A DNA stretch of 5,919 bases. It comes from Alistipes sp. (lineage in GTDB: Bacteria > Bacteroidota > Bacteroidia > Bacteroidales > Rikenellaceae). Both the position numbers and the translations under genes were made by a program. How positions within the stretch are numbered: position 1 is the first letter of the stretch; each line of letters begins with the position of its first letter. The stretch is taken from the NCBI GenBank assembly GCA_017391435.1, contig JAFOYS010000174.1, positions 1-5,919 on the forward strand, in the 5' to 3' direction. Positions 1-5,391 of the stretch are shown here, piece by piece. A model generated the notes under the pieces. It did no database searches. It saw only the letters and a program-made list of their open reading frames with translations, and had not been told where the DNA came from.

Positions 1-220
1 AAATGTAACTATTACAACAATTGTTAACAATAAATATTGACAAAGTTTTTGAGTTGCTACTTGACAAATGTTAAATTTTAGAGTTTACAAATGTGGAAAT
101 TGTCTGTTGAATCGTTCAAAATCTGGTAAAATTCTGATATTGCTGACATCTACCCTATCTCAATGTTGATTATTAGCTTATTTCTATTACATTATGTTAA
201 ATAACATCTGTTAATAACTA
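1..220. other. A/T-rich non-coding stretch with short repeats
   Basis: No convincing gene is seen on either strand between the left edge and the terminator of the HIT gene. The stretch is very A/T-rich. It holds two overlapping perfect 10-bp palindromes (AACAATTGTT at 16-25 and TTGTTAACAA at 21-30). It also has three related units starting with TTGACAAA or TTTACAAA at 37, 61 and 84, and a short inverted repeat, ATGTTA / TAACAT, at 194-207. It could be the control region of a gene beyond the left edge, but no full promoter match was found. Confidence 0.6.
37..94. repeat. Three imperfect TTGACAAA-type units, 23-24 bp apart
   Basis: The units are TTGACAAA at 37-44, TTGACAAATG at 61-70 and TTTACAAATG at 84-93. 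Their starts are 24 and 23 bp apart, slightly more than two helical turns, so the units would face the same side of the DNA. On the minus strand they read TTTGTCAA or TTTGTAAA. They may be binding sites for a regulator, or a chance product of A/T-rich sequence. Confidence 0.35.
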
Positions 221-275
221 ATAAAAAAGCCCCTATATCGTTGGATATAAGGACTTTAAGTATTGTTAATAACTA
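209..275. repeat. 12-bp direct repeat flanking the operon terminator
   Basis: TGTTAATAACTA occurs at 209-220 and again at 264-275, a period of 55 bp. The right copy starts 3 bases past the HIT stop codon and the left copy abuts the T-run of the terminator, so the hairpin lies exactly between the copies. Whether this has a function is unknown. Confidence 0.5.
221..256 (-). terminator. Intrinsic terminator of the recA-rel-hit operon
   Basis: Read on the minus strand, the two arms pair over 13 bp: 256-244 with 239-227, including two G-U pairs, around a 4-base CAAC loop. The hairpin is followed by a T-run (six Ts, counting the last two of the stem). It lies 22 bases past the stop codon of the HIT gene. 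The shape is that of a standard rho-independent terminator and marks the end of the transcription unit. Confidence 0.9.
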
Positions 276-277
276 CC

Positions 278-664
278 CTATCGGCTTAATTCAGCTGCTA
301 TTTCTGCAAACTCTTCTGGAGTTAATTTGAGCTTTTCTTTGCGGAAATCAACATCATTTTCGGTGTTCATAGGTATCAGATGGATGTGCGCGTGAGGCAC
401 TTCAAGGCCTAAAACAACCATTGCTACCTTCTTGCAACCCGTCATTTTCTCTATTTTAGCGGCAATTTGTTTAGCAAATACCACCATACCTGACAGAGTC
501 TGATCATCAAGGTCAAAGATATAGTCAGTTTCGCACTTAGGAACTACCAGCGTGTGGCCCTTAGCGAGCGGATTGATGTCCAAAAAGGCAAAATAGTTGT
601 CATTTTCGGCAACTTTATAGCAAGGTATCTCCCCTGCTATGATTCTTGAGAATATTGTAGCCAT
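278..664 (-). CDS. HIT family (histidine triad) nucleotide-binding hydrolase
   Basis: This 128-residue cytoplasmic protein belongs to the histidine triad superfamily, whose HINT branch hydrolyses nucleoside phosphoramidates and acyl-AMP species. The triad is intact as HAHIHLI (His91, His93, His95), with His93 in the place of the usual catalytic histidine. The conserved N-terminal half is also present: IFSRIIAGEIPCYKV near residues 4-18, and the nucleotide-site stretch around residues 30-43 (NPLAKGH then LVVPK). Its length is normal for HINT-like proteins (about 110-140). The start is the first ATG of the frame, 21 bases past the stop of the preceding gene, which fits co-transcription as last gene of the recA-rel operon. 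The true substrate cannot be read from the sequence. Confidence 0.93.
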   Translation of the reverse strand: MATIFSRIIAGEIPCYKVAENDNYFAFLDINPLAKGHTLVVPKCETDYIFDLDDQTLSGMVVFAKQIAAKIEKMTGCKKVAMVVLGLEVPHAHIHLIPMNTENDVDFRKEKLKLTPEEFAEIAAELSR

Positions 665-685
665 AGTTTAAGTATATAAATGTTG

Positions 686-1084
686 TTAAAAATCCTCTTC
701 TTTGAATTTAGGGTTTAAAATCTCTGAATAAATGACCGCTTTACGCAAATCGAATGAATCCTCGTCTGTGCCATTTGATTGCGTTTTTGGGGCATTATTT
801 GCGCTTTTAGCGGTGGTTTTTACCTTTGGTGCAGCTGTCTTCCTCTTTTTGTTGCTACCTGTATAGTCCCCGGGCATTGTACTGTTGCTCGTTGTTGTAA
901 AGGTAAAAGTTGAAGTGCTGTGAGTAAATGTATCTATATCATTACTTGAAGTAATTAAATCATCTACTTTACTATCAGTTGGTTGAGTGTTACTTGTCTT
1001 CTTGCTACCCTTTACTATCTGGCTAAAGGTTGTAGTGATAATAAGTATTGCTGCAGTAACAATAATCTCTAAATAATCCTCCAT
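686..1084 (-). CDS. Unrecognised small membrane-anchored protein with conserved-looking tail
   Basis: This 132-residue protein was not assigned to a named family. It has three visible parts. A single hydrophobic segment (residues 5-24, rich in Ile, Val and Thr) probably anchors it, leaving almost no N-terminal tail. A Ser/Thr-rich, low-complexity middle (about 27-70) is followed by a Lys/Ala/Thr/Asn-rich linker (about 77-105). The end is compact and mixed, FDLRKAVIYSEILNPKF at 111-127, and looks like a folded or binding motif. Short Bacteroidales proteins with a similar tail come to mind, but this is recall and was not searched. The gene starts 5 bases past the rel stop and ends 21 bases before the HIT gene, so it is clearly within the operon. 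It may tether a partner to the inner membrane through the tail. It has no Cys lipobox and no enzyme motif. Confidence 0.8.
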   Translation of the reverse strand: MEDYLEIIVTAAILIITTTFSQIVKGSKKTSNTQPTDSKVDDLITSSNDIDTFTHSTSTFTFTTTSNSTMPGDYTGSNKKRKTAAPKVKTTAKSANNAPKTQSNGTDEDSFDLRKAVIYSEILNPKFKEEDF

Positions 1085-1089
1085 ACTTG

Positions 1090-3297
1090 TTATTCTTTAT
1101 GTTCAACACCTCGTTTTACGCTTTCAATGCCCTTAATTTGTCTAAACTTGTCCATAAGCGCGTGTAGTGCGTCTGCATCTTGTACATATATGCTCAAATT
1201 GCCTTCAAATATGCCATCGTGGCTGCGTATTGATACCTCGCGTATGTTGATGCTAAAATCCTCAGAAACAACGCGAGAAATCTCTAAAAGCAGCCCCATA
1301 CGGTCAATGCCGCGTATCTCAATGGTTGATAGGTACGATACGGCTTTGTGCTGCGACCATCGTATTTGGTCTTTGATTATGTTCTTGCCAAACAATGAGG
1401 CCAATCTGTTTAGTTCGTGGCAGGTAGACTTGTGAACAATAATTCGCCCAGTTGTAGGGTCTTTAAAGCCTACTACACTATCTCCTGGAAGGGGGTTGCA
1501 GCAGCTGGCAATAGTGAATTTGTCGTCCTGACCGGTGGCTAAAGGCTCAATATTGTCATCCATATTGGATGGTGTGTTTTTGCCAGAGTCGCGCCATAAC
1601 TTCCAGAACTTCAGTATTTTACTTGCGGAGCTTGACTTTATAACCTTCTCAATATTGTCTAATGAGATAATGCCAGCGCCAATTTTACTATAAAGTTCGT
1701 CTTTGTATTTACACCCGTAGGCTTGCATAACCTTGCGAAGCACGCTACCGCTAAGGGTTATGTTGAATTGAGCGAGCTTCTCTTCAAAAAGTGTCAGTCC
1801 GTGGCTGATATTGTCCTCTCTCTCGCGTTTCAAGTAGCTTGCAATGGCCTGTTTAGCCTTTGTGGTCACTACAATGTCTATCCATTCGGGCTTTGGTGAG
1901 GCGTTGTCGGCTGTGATAATCTCTATCTGATCTCCAGAGTTTATCTGCTTGGTTACGGGCTCAATCTTATGGTTGATTTTTGCGCCGATGGCCTTGTTGC
2001 CAATCTTTGTGTGGATGTCGTAAGCAAAGTCTAAAGCTGTAGCTCCGAATGGTAATTTGCGCTGCTCGCCTTTAGGTGTAAATACCGTAATTTCAGATGT
2101 ATACAACGATAACTTAAAGTTATCCAAGAACTCAACTGCATTCTCTGTTGAGCCGCTCAATGCGTCACGAATCTTGCCTAACCAGTTGTCAAAGGCATCC
2201 TCACTCTGAGCAGCCTGCTTGTACTTCCAGTGGGCAGCAAATCCGTGATCGGCTATCTCCTCCATACGCTGTGTGCGTATCTGTACCTCTACCCAAATGC
2301 CATCGTTGCCCATAACCGTTGAGTGTAGGGCCTCGTAACCGTTGGCTTTGGGCATACTAATCCAGTCACGCAAACGGTCTGGTTTTGGTGTGTAAATGTC
2401 TGTTATTGAGGAGTATATCTGCCAGCACTGCGTCTTTTCAGACGGGAAAGGGAGAGGTTTGAAGACTATGCGAATTGCAAACAGGTCATAAATCTCCTCA
2501 AAAGGTATCTGCTTGCGCTGCATTTTTGACCAAATTGAGTAGACGCTCTTGACCCTTGCAGAGAGTTCGTAGTCGATGTTATTCTGTTTAAGTATTGCGT
2601 GAATTGGAGCGCAGAACTTATTGATATACTGTTGTCTTTCTGGTTCTGTCTCCTCAATTTTCTGCTGTATCTCTGCATACTCTTCAGGGAAGCGATACTT
2701 CATACAGAGATCCTCCAGCTCGCTCTTTATAGGATAGAGTCCTAATCGGTAAGCAAGAGGTGCAAAGAGGTGGATTGTCTCGCCTGTAATCTTTATCTGC
2801 TTATCCTTTGGCATATGGCCAAGGGTTCGCATATTGTGAAGTCGGTCGGCAATCTTGATAAGAATTACCCTCACATCGTGTGAAAGGGTTAGAAGCACCT
2901 TGCGGAAATACTCCGCTTGTGCTGATGTGTCGGCATTAAATACGCCCGACATCTTTGTTAGTCCGTCCACCATAGAGGCTATTTTCTGCCCGAAAATACG
3001 CTCAATATCCTCTACGGTATAGTCTGTGTCCTCCACAACATCGTGAAGAAGTGCAGCGACCACAGATTTGACTCCTAAACCAATCTCTTCTATAACTATT
3101 TTGGCTACTGCAATAGGATGCAGGAGGTATGGCTCCCCTGATCGGCGCCTTACCCCCTGATGTGCCTCCTTTGCGAGGAAAAATGCACGCTTGATGAAAT
3201 TCCAGTCATCTTCGCTCTTGCATATTTTGCTGCAAGATGTTGCTAAATCACTCCACGCTTCATCAATAAGTATTTCATCTTCCCTACTGTAGTCCAT
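1090..3297 (-). CDS. Bifunctional (p)ppGpp synthetase/hydrolase, RelA/SpoT (Rel) family
   Basis: This 735-residue cytoplasmic enzyme makes (p)ppGpp from ATP and GDP/GTP in the stringent response and also breaks it down. The N-terminal HD hydrolase appears intact: LLHP (His60), HDVVED (His85, Asp86, Glu89, Asp90) and ADRLHN (Asp151, Asn155). The synthetase follows at about 240-360, with catalytic Asp271 in YDLFAIR, Glu337 in EVQIRT, and the HWKYK end. RLRD at 308-311 matches the basic RXKD type of bifunctional Rel rather than the acidic EXDD of RelA. A TGS domain lies at about 402-462, a zinc-finger-like region with Cys599, Cys600, His622 and Cys626 comes next, and an ACT domain closes the protein (about 655-735). 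Length is normal and no domain is missing. It starts 18 bases past the recA stop, so it is probably co-transcribed with recA. I leave the symbol open because rel, relA and spoT are used inconsistently for this type. Confidence 0.97.
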   Translation of the reverse strand: MDYSREDEILIDEAWSDLATSCSKICKSEDDWNFIKRAFFLAKEAHQGVRRRSGEPYLLHPIAVAKIVIEEIGLGVKSVVAALLHDVVEDTDYTVEDIERIFGQKIASMVDGLTKMSGVFNADTSAQAEYFRKVLLTLSHDVRVILIKIADRLHNMRTLGHMPKDKQIKITGETIHLFAPLAYRLGLYPIKSELEDLCMKYRFPEEYAEIQQKIEETEPERQQYINKFCAPIHAILKQNNIDYELSARVKSVYSIWSKMQRKQIPFEEIYDLFAIRIVFKPLPFPSEKTQCWQIYSSITDIYTPKPDRLRDWISMPKANGYEALHSTVMGNDGIWVEVQIRTQRMEEIADHGFAAHWKYKQAAQSEDAFDNWLGKIRDALSGSTENAVEFLDNFKLSLYTSEITVFTPKGEQRKLPFGATALDFAYDIHTKIGNKAIGAKINHKIEPVTKQINSGDQIEIITADNASPKPEWIDIVVTTKAKQAIASYLKREREDNISHGLTLFEEKLAQFNITLSGSVLRKVMQAYGCKYKDELYSKIGAGIISLDNIEKVIKSSSASKILKFWKLWRDSGKNTPSNMDDNIEPLATGQDDKFTIASCCNPLPGDSVVGFKDPTTGRIIVHKSTCHELNRLASLFGKNIIKDQIRWSQHKAVSYLSTIEIRGIDRMGLLLEISRVVSEDFSINIREVSIRSHDGIFEGNLSIYVQDADALHALMDKFRQIKGIESVKRGVEHKE

Positions 3298-3315
3298 TTT
3301 ATCTAAAGTAACACT

Positions 3316-4314
3316 TTACTTAGCCATCATAGCCTCGCGGACCTTAGCTTCAACCTCGGCGCATACCTCCTCGTTTGAGACAAGGAAGTCCTTTACGGCA
3401 TCTCTACCCTGTCCAATCTTAGTATCGCCATATGAGAACCACGAGCCGGCCTTCTTGATAATGCCGTAGTCAACTGCTAAGTCAATAATCTCGCCAAGCT
3501 TTGAGATTCCCTCGCCAAACATAATGTCAAACTCGGCCTTCTTGAATGGAGGTGCAACCTTGTTCTTTACCACCTTTACACGAGCGCGTGCTCCGAGCTG
3601 CTCCTCGCCATCCTTGATAACGGATGTTCTGCGGATGTCAATTCGTACGCTGGCGTAGAACTTCAGTGCGTTACCACCGGTTGTAGTCTCTGGATTGCCG
3701 TATACAACACCAATCTTATCACGAAGCTGGTTGATAAAGATGCAGACGGTCTTGGTCTTTGAGATGCTTGCGGTGAGCTTTCTTAGAGCCTGAGACATTA
3801 GTCGTGCCTGCAATCCCATCTTTGAGTCGCCCATCTCGCCCTCAATCTCAGCCTTTGGAGTAAGGGCTGCAACAGAGTCGATAACAATAATGTCAATAGC
3901 GCTTGAGCGAATCAGTGAGTCGGCAATCTCGAGTGCCTGCTCGCCATTGTCTGGCTGTGAGATAAGAAGATTCTCAACATCTACACCAAGTTTCTGTGCA
4001 TAGTAGCTATCAAAGGCGTGCTCTGCATCAATAAAGGCAGCGATTCCGCCCTGTTTCTGAGCCTCGGCAATAGCGTGTATTGCCAGCGTGGTCTTACCAG
4101 ATGACTCTGGACCATAGATCTCAATAACGCGACCCTTTGGATAACCACCTACGCCAAGTGCTACATCAAGTGTAATTGAGCCAGATGGGATGACAGGTAT
4201 ATCTGTAACCTGCTCACTGCTCATTCGCATAATGGAGCCGCGACCAAAGTCCTTCTCGATCTTCTCCATCACGGCCTTTAAAACTTTCAGTTTCTCTGGA
4301 TTAACTTCTGCCAT
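3316..4314 (-). CDS. recA: Recombinase RecA
   Basis: This 332-residue protein is RecA, the ATP-dependent strand-exchange protein of homologous recombination and DNA-damage response. Key elements in order are: N-terminal polymerisation helix (about 5-30), Walker A GPESSGKT (68-75), catalytic Glu98 in FIDAEHAFD, Walker B with [10 protein letters not shown] (142-151), the L1 region around [17 protein letters not shown] (159-175), INQLRDKIG (194-202), and the L2 loop [19 protein letters not shown] (206-224). The start at [10 protein letters not shown] aligns with other RecA N-termini. It is shorter than the 353-residue E. coli protein and ends in [11 protein letters not shown], without a long acidic tail, which I believe is common in Bacteroidota. 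The leader is A/T-rich with no Shine-Dalgarno motif. It heads the operon with rel, the small membrane protein and the HIT gene. Confidence 0.99.
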   Translation of the reverse strand: MAEVNPEKLKVLKAVMEKIEKDFGRGSIMRMSSEQVTDIPVIPSGSITLDVALGVGGYPKGRVIEIYGPESSGKTTLAIHAIAEAQKQGGIAAFIDAEHAFDSYYAQKLGVDVENLLISQPDNGEQALEIADSLIRSSAIDIIVIDSVAALTPKAEIEGEMGDSKMGLQARLMSQALRKLTASISKTKTVCIFINQLRDKIGVVYGNPETTTGGNALKFYASVRIDIRRTSVIKDGEEQLGARARVKVVKNKVAPPFKKAEFDIMFGEGISKLGEIIDLAVDYGIIKKAGSWFSYGDTKIGQGRDAVKDFLVSNEEVCAEVEAKVREAMMAK

Positions 4315-4357
4315 AACTTTATATTTTTATATATTTATTACTCAATCTCAAACATCT

Positions 4358-4383
4358 GCTTTGCTAACGAAAGGAGCAAAAGC
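4358..4383 (-). promoter_or_regulatory. Hairpin in the recA leader
   Basis: The arms 4383-4375 and 4365-4358 (on the minus strand GCTTTTGCT and AGCAAAGC) pair over 8 bp with one bulged base and a 9-base loop. If transcription starts from the nearer candidate promoter, at about 4382, the hairpin would form the very 5' end of the recA message, where such structures often protect RNA. It is not a terminator because no T-run follows. Confidence 0.4.
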
Positions 4384-4388
4384 GAGCT

Positions 4389-4449
4389 AAAAAATACAAC
4401 AAACAACATTTTGCACTCAAAGTTAAGATTATTTTTTCAAATTACCAAG
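4389..4449 (-). promoter_or_regulatory. Candidate recA promoter region, two overlapping matches
   Basis: Bacteroidota housekeeping promoters have TTTG near -33 and TAnnTTTG near -7. Two matches lie here on the minus strand. The first has CTTG (4449-4446), a 20-base spacer and an exact TAACTTTG (4425-4418). The second has TTTG (4421-4418), a 21-base spacer and TATTTTTT (4396-4389), one mismatch at the last base. The TTTG of the first -7 box doubles as the -33 box of the second. The expected starts are near 4411 and 4382. The first match begins inside the last codons of the zinc-ribbon gene. Confidence 0.55.
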
Positions 4450-4651
4450 TCATAACGCTCTCTATCTGCTCTTCAAACTCCTCTTGAGTCTTGTTGAGCT
4501 TGGTTCTGCAACTTGGGCAGAAGATAGGCGCCTCAGTCTCAATGCTGCACTCGCAACCTACACAGGCGCGAATTACGCCGAAATCATCATCGGCAATGTG
4601 TAAAAACTCTGTTCCGCAGTGCTTGCACTTAATCTTGTAACTTGCTCCCAT
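4442..4651 (-). CDS. Small zinc-ribbon protein of unknown function
   Basis: This 69-residue protein carries three CxxC knuckles: Cys9/Cys12 (CKHC), Cys30/Cys33 (CVGC) and Cys45/Cys48 (CPSC), plus an extra Cys35. The first and last have the usual look of zinc-ribbon knuckles, so it very likely binds at least one zinc ion. A short acidic tail follows (about 56-65). There is no signal peptide or membrane segment, so it is likely cytoplasmic. Nothing identifies a partner; such proteins may bind nucleic acid or protein. The start MGASYKIKC is the first ATG of the frame, preceded by an A/T-rich leader. It ends about 130 bases before recA, with no clear terminator between, so read-through into recA is possible. 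Confidence 0.85.
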   Translation of the reverse strand: MGASYKIKCKHCGTEFLHIADDDFGVIRACVGCECSIETEAPIFCPSCRTKLNKTQEEFEEQIESVMTW

Positions 4652-4845
4652 AATTAATCAGTTTTTAAGGTTATACTCTTTTTTATCTACTCCAACTGTC
4701 ACTGCCGCCACAAATTGTATCTAAAACATTGGCCAGCATACCGATAAATACTAAAATCGTAAACATACTTTGCAGTTTTATCTTGTTTCCGAGTGCAAAG
4801 TAACCACCGTTTTGTGACAGGTTGTGTCACAAGAAATTTTAGTGC
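4652..4845. other. Intergenic region with inverted repeats upstream of the zinc-ribbon gene
   Basis: No gene is supported here. Two inverted repeats stand out. TTGTGACA / TGTCACAA at 4812-4832 is a perfect 8-bp stem with a 5-base spacer. CTTTGCA / TGCAAAG at 4768-4800 is a 7-bp pair with a 19-base spacer. Neither is followed by a T-run. The region must hold the promoter of the zinc-ribbon gene, but no full TTTG / TAnnTTTG pair with proper spacing was found. The nearest is TACAATTTG at 4719-4711, with one base too many. Confidence 0.5.
4812..4832. repeat. Perfect 8-bp inverted repeat, possible operator
   Basis: TTGTGACA and TGTCACAA flank the 5-base spacer GGTTG. The 21-bp length, symmetry and lack of a T-run are more like a dimeric regulator site than a terminator. 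The TGTGACA / TGTCACA arms recall sites of the Crp/Fnr family, but that family link is only suggestive. Confidence 0.4.
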
Positions 4846-4879
4846 AAAAAAAATGTGCAACTTTTTTCGGTTGCACATT
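4846..4879 (-). terminator. Intrinsic terminator of the lipoprotein gene
   Basis: On the minus strand, AATGTGCAAC (4861-4870 read in reverse order) pairs perfectly over 10 bp with the partner arm 4861-4852, around an 8-base loop of CGAAAAAA. The second arm runs into a tract of eight Ts (4853-4846). It begins 31 bases past the stop codon of the lipoprotein gene and separates it from the zinc-ribbon gene. Confidence 0.88.
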
Positions 4880-4909
4880 ATTTTGTTCTATTTGCTCTAT
4901 ATTTTAACG

Positions 4910-5296
4910 CTACTTTTTCCGCAGAGTAATATTGGTATAGAGATGATTTGCACTTGTGGCTATATCGGCGTTATTGAAGTACTCGCCATTCTCTTTGCCG
5001 TCAATATCTTCAAAACAAACCCTTGTAGAGGCTTCAAAATGGTAGGATATGTGGTACCTACCCTCGCTGTCTGTGGTTGTACTGATGTCCAAAACGGGTA
5101 CGCTAACTTTAATGCCTGGTATGGGTGCGTTGGTGTCACTGCCATATACCGCACCACTGATGTCGTCAAATGGAGAGGGGTCTACCTCATAGTCTACGGT
5201 TGGGGTACCGTAGCAAGCTGTAAATAGAGGTGTTGCCGAGAAGCCGAGCATATATATCGCTGCTCGCTTGAGTTTAGATTTGAATGGCTCTTTCAT
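4910..5296 (-). CDS. Putative lipoprotein with CYGTP motif, resembling radical SAM-associated lipoproteins
   Basis: This 128-residue protein is predicted to be exported and lipidated. A Lys/Arg-rich start (KSKLKR) and a hydrophobic stretch (12-25) lead to a lipobox, LFTAC, with Cys28 as the acylated residue. CYGTPTVDYEV follows directly. The rest (about 42-128) looks like a single beta-sandwich of the carboxypeptidase-regulatory / CnaB-like type: SGAVYGSDTNAPIPGIKVSV and a TTTDSEGRYHIS turn are typical. The YGTP-x-x-x-Y-E-V start recalls the Bacteroidota family called radical SAM-associated putative lipoprotein; that is from memory, and no radical SAM gene is visible here. An upstream in-frame ATG (at 5351-5353) was not used because it lies within the terminator and upstream of the expected transcription start. 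The gene has its own promoter and terminator, so it is a single-gene unit. Confidence 0.82.
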   Translation of the reverse strand: MKEPFKSKLKRAAIYMLGFSATPLFTACYGTPTVDYEVDPSPFDDISGAVYGSDTNAPIPGIKVSVPVLDISTTTDSEGRYHISYHFEASTRVCFEDIDGKENGEYFNNADIATSANHLYTNITLRKK

Positions 5297-5322
5297 TGTT
5301 GTGTAGACTTGAGTTTCAACCA

Positions 5323-5354
5323 CAAAACTAAATAAAAATCCCCTATAAAGCAAA
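5323..5354 (-). promoter_or_regulatory. Bacteroidota-type promoter of the lipoprotein gene
   Basis: On the minus strand TTTG (5354-5351) is followed after 20 bases by TAGTTTTG (5330-5323), an exact match to TAnnTTTG. The expected start near 5316 gives a leader of about 20 bases before the ATG at 5296. The -33 element falls in the loop of the cotH terminator and the -7 element lies just past its T-rich tail. Confidence 0.7.
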
Positions 5355-5365
5355 TTTTATAGGGG
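5334..5365 (-). terminator. Intrinsic terminator of the cotH-type gene
   Basis: On the minus strand CCCCTATAAA (5365-5356) pairs perfectly over 10 bp with TTTATAGGGG (5349-5340), around a 6-base loop, and is followed by ATTTTT (5339-5334). It lies about 26 bases past the CotH stop codon. It overlaps the promoter of the next gene. Confidence 0.88.
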
Positions 5366-5373
5366 AATAGTGT

Positions 5374-5390
5374 AAAGTAAACTTTACTTT
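5374..5390. repeat. 17-bp palindrome next to the CotH stop codon
   Basis: AAAGTAAA and TTTACTTT form a perfect 8-bp inverted repeat around a single central C. The palindrome ends one base short of the TAG stop (5392-5394). It can also fold as GTAAAG / CTTTAC with a TAAA loop. It may be a binding site or a minor part of the mRNA end; A/T-rich chance is possible. Confidence 0.35.
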
Positions 5391-5391
5391 T

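Noticed and set aside
1127..1435. Open frame of 102 codons on the plus strand
   Set aside because: Fully antisense to the ACT domain end of rel, which is clearly the coding strand.
2466..2678. Open frame of 70 codons on the minus strand
   Set aside because: Lies within rel in another frame; the rel frame carries the synthetase motifs there.
3303..3323. Bulged hairpin CTAA / GTAA with TTAC / TTAG at the recA-rel junction
   Set aside because: Weak A/T stem with no T-run on the transcribed strand; not enough to call a terminator or processing site.
4190..4390. Open frame of 66 codons on the plus strand
   Set aside because: Antisense to the start of recA and its leader; no family features.
4960..5169. 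Open frame of 69 codons on the minus strand
   Set aside because: Out-of-frame shadow within the lipoprotein gene.
4793..5227. Open frame of 144 codons on the plus strand
   Set aside because: It lies antisense to the lipoprotein gene and across the lipoprotein terminator. Its protein has no coherent domain, whereas the opposite strand gives a lipobox and a recognisable beta-sandwich.
5297..5353. Longer N-terminus for the lipoprotein starting at 5353
   Set aside because: The extra codons run through the cotH terminator and the promoter. Starting at 5296 gives a normal lipoprotein signal peptide.
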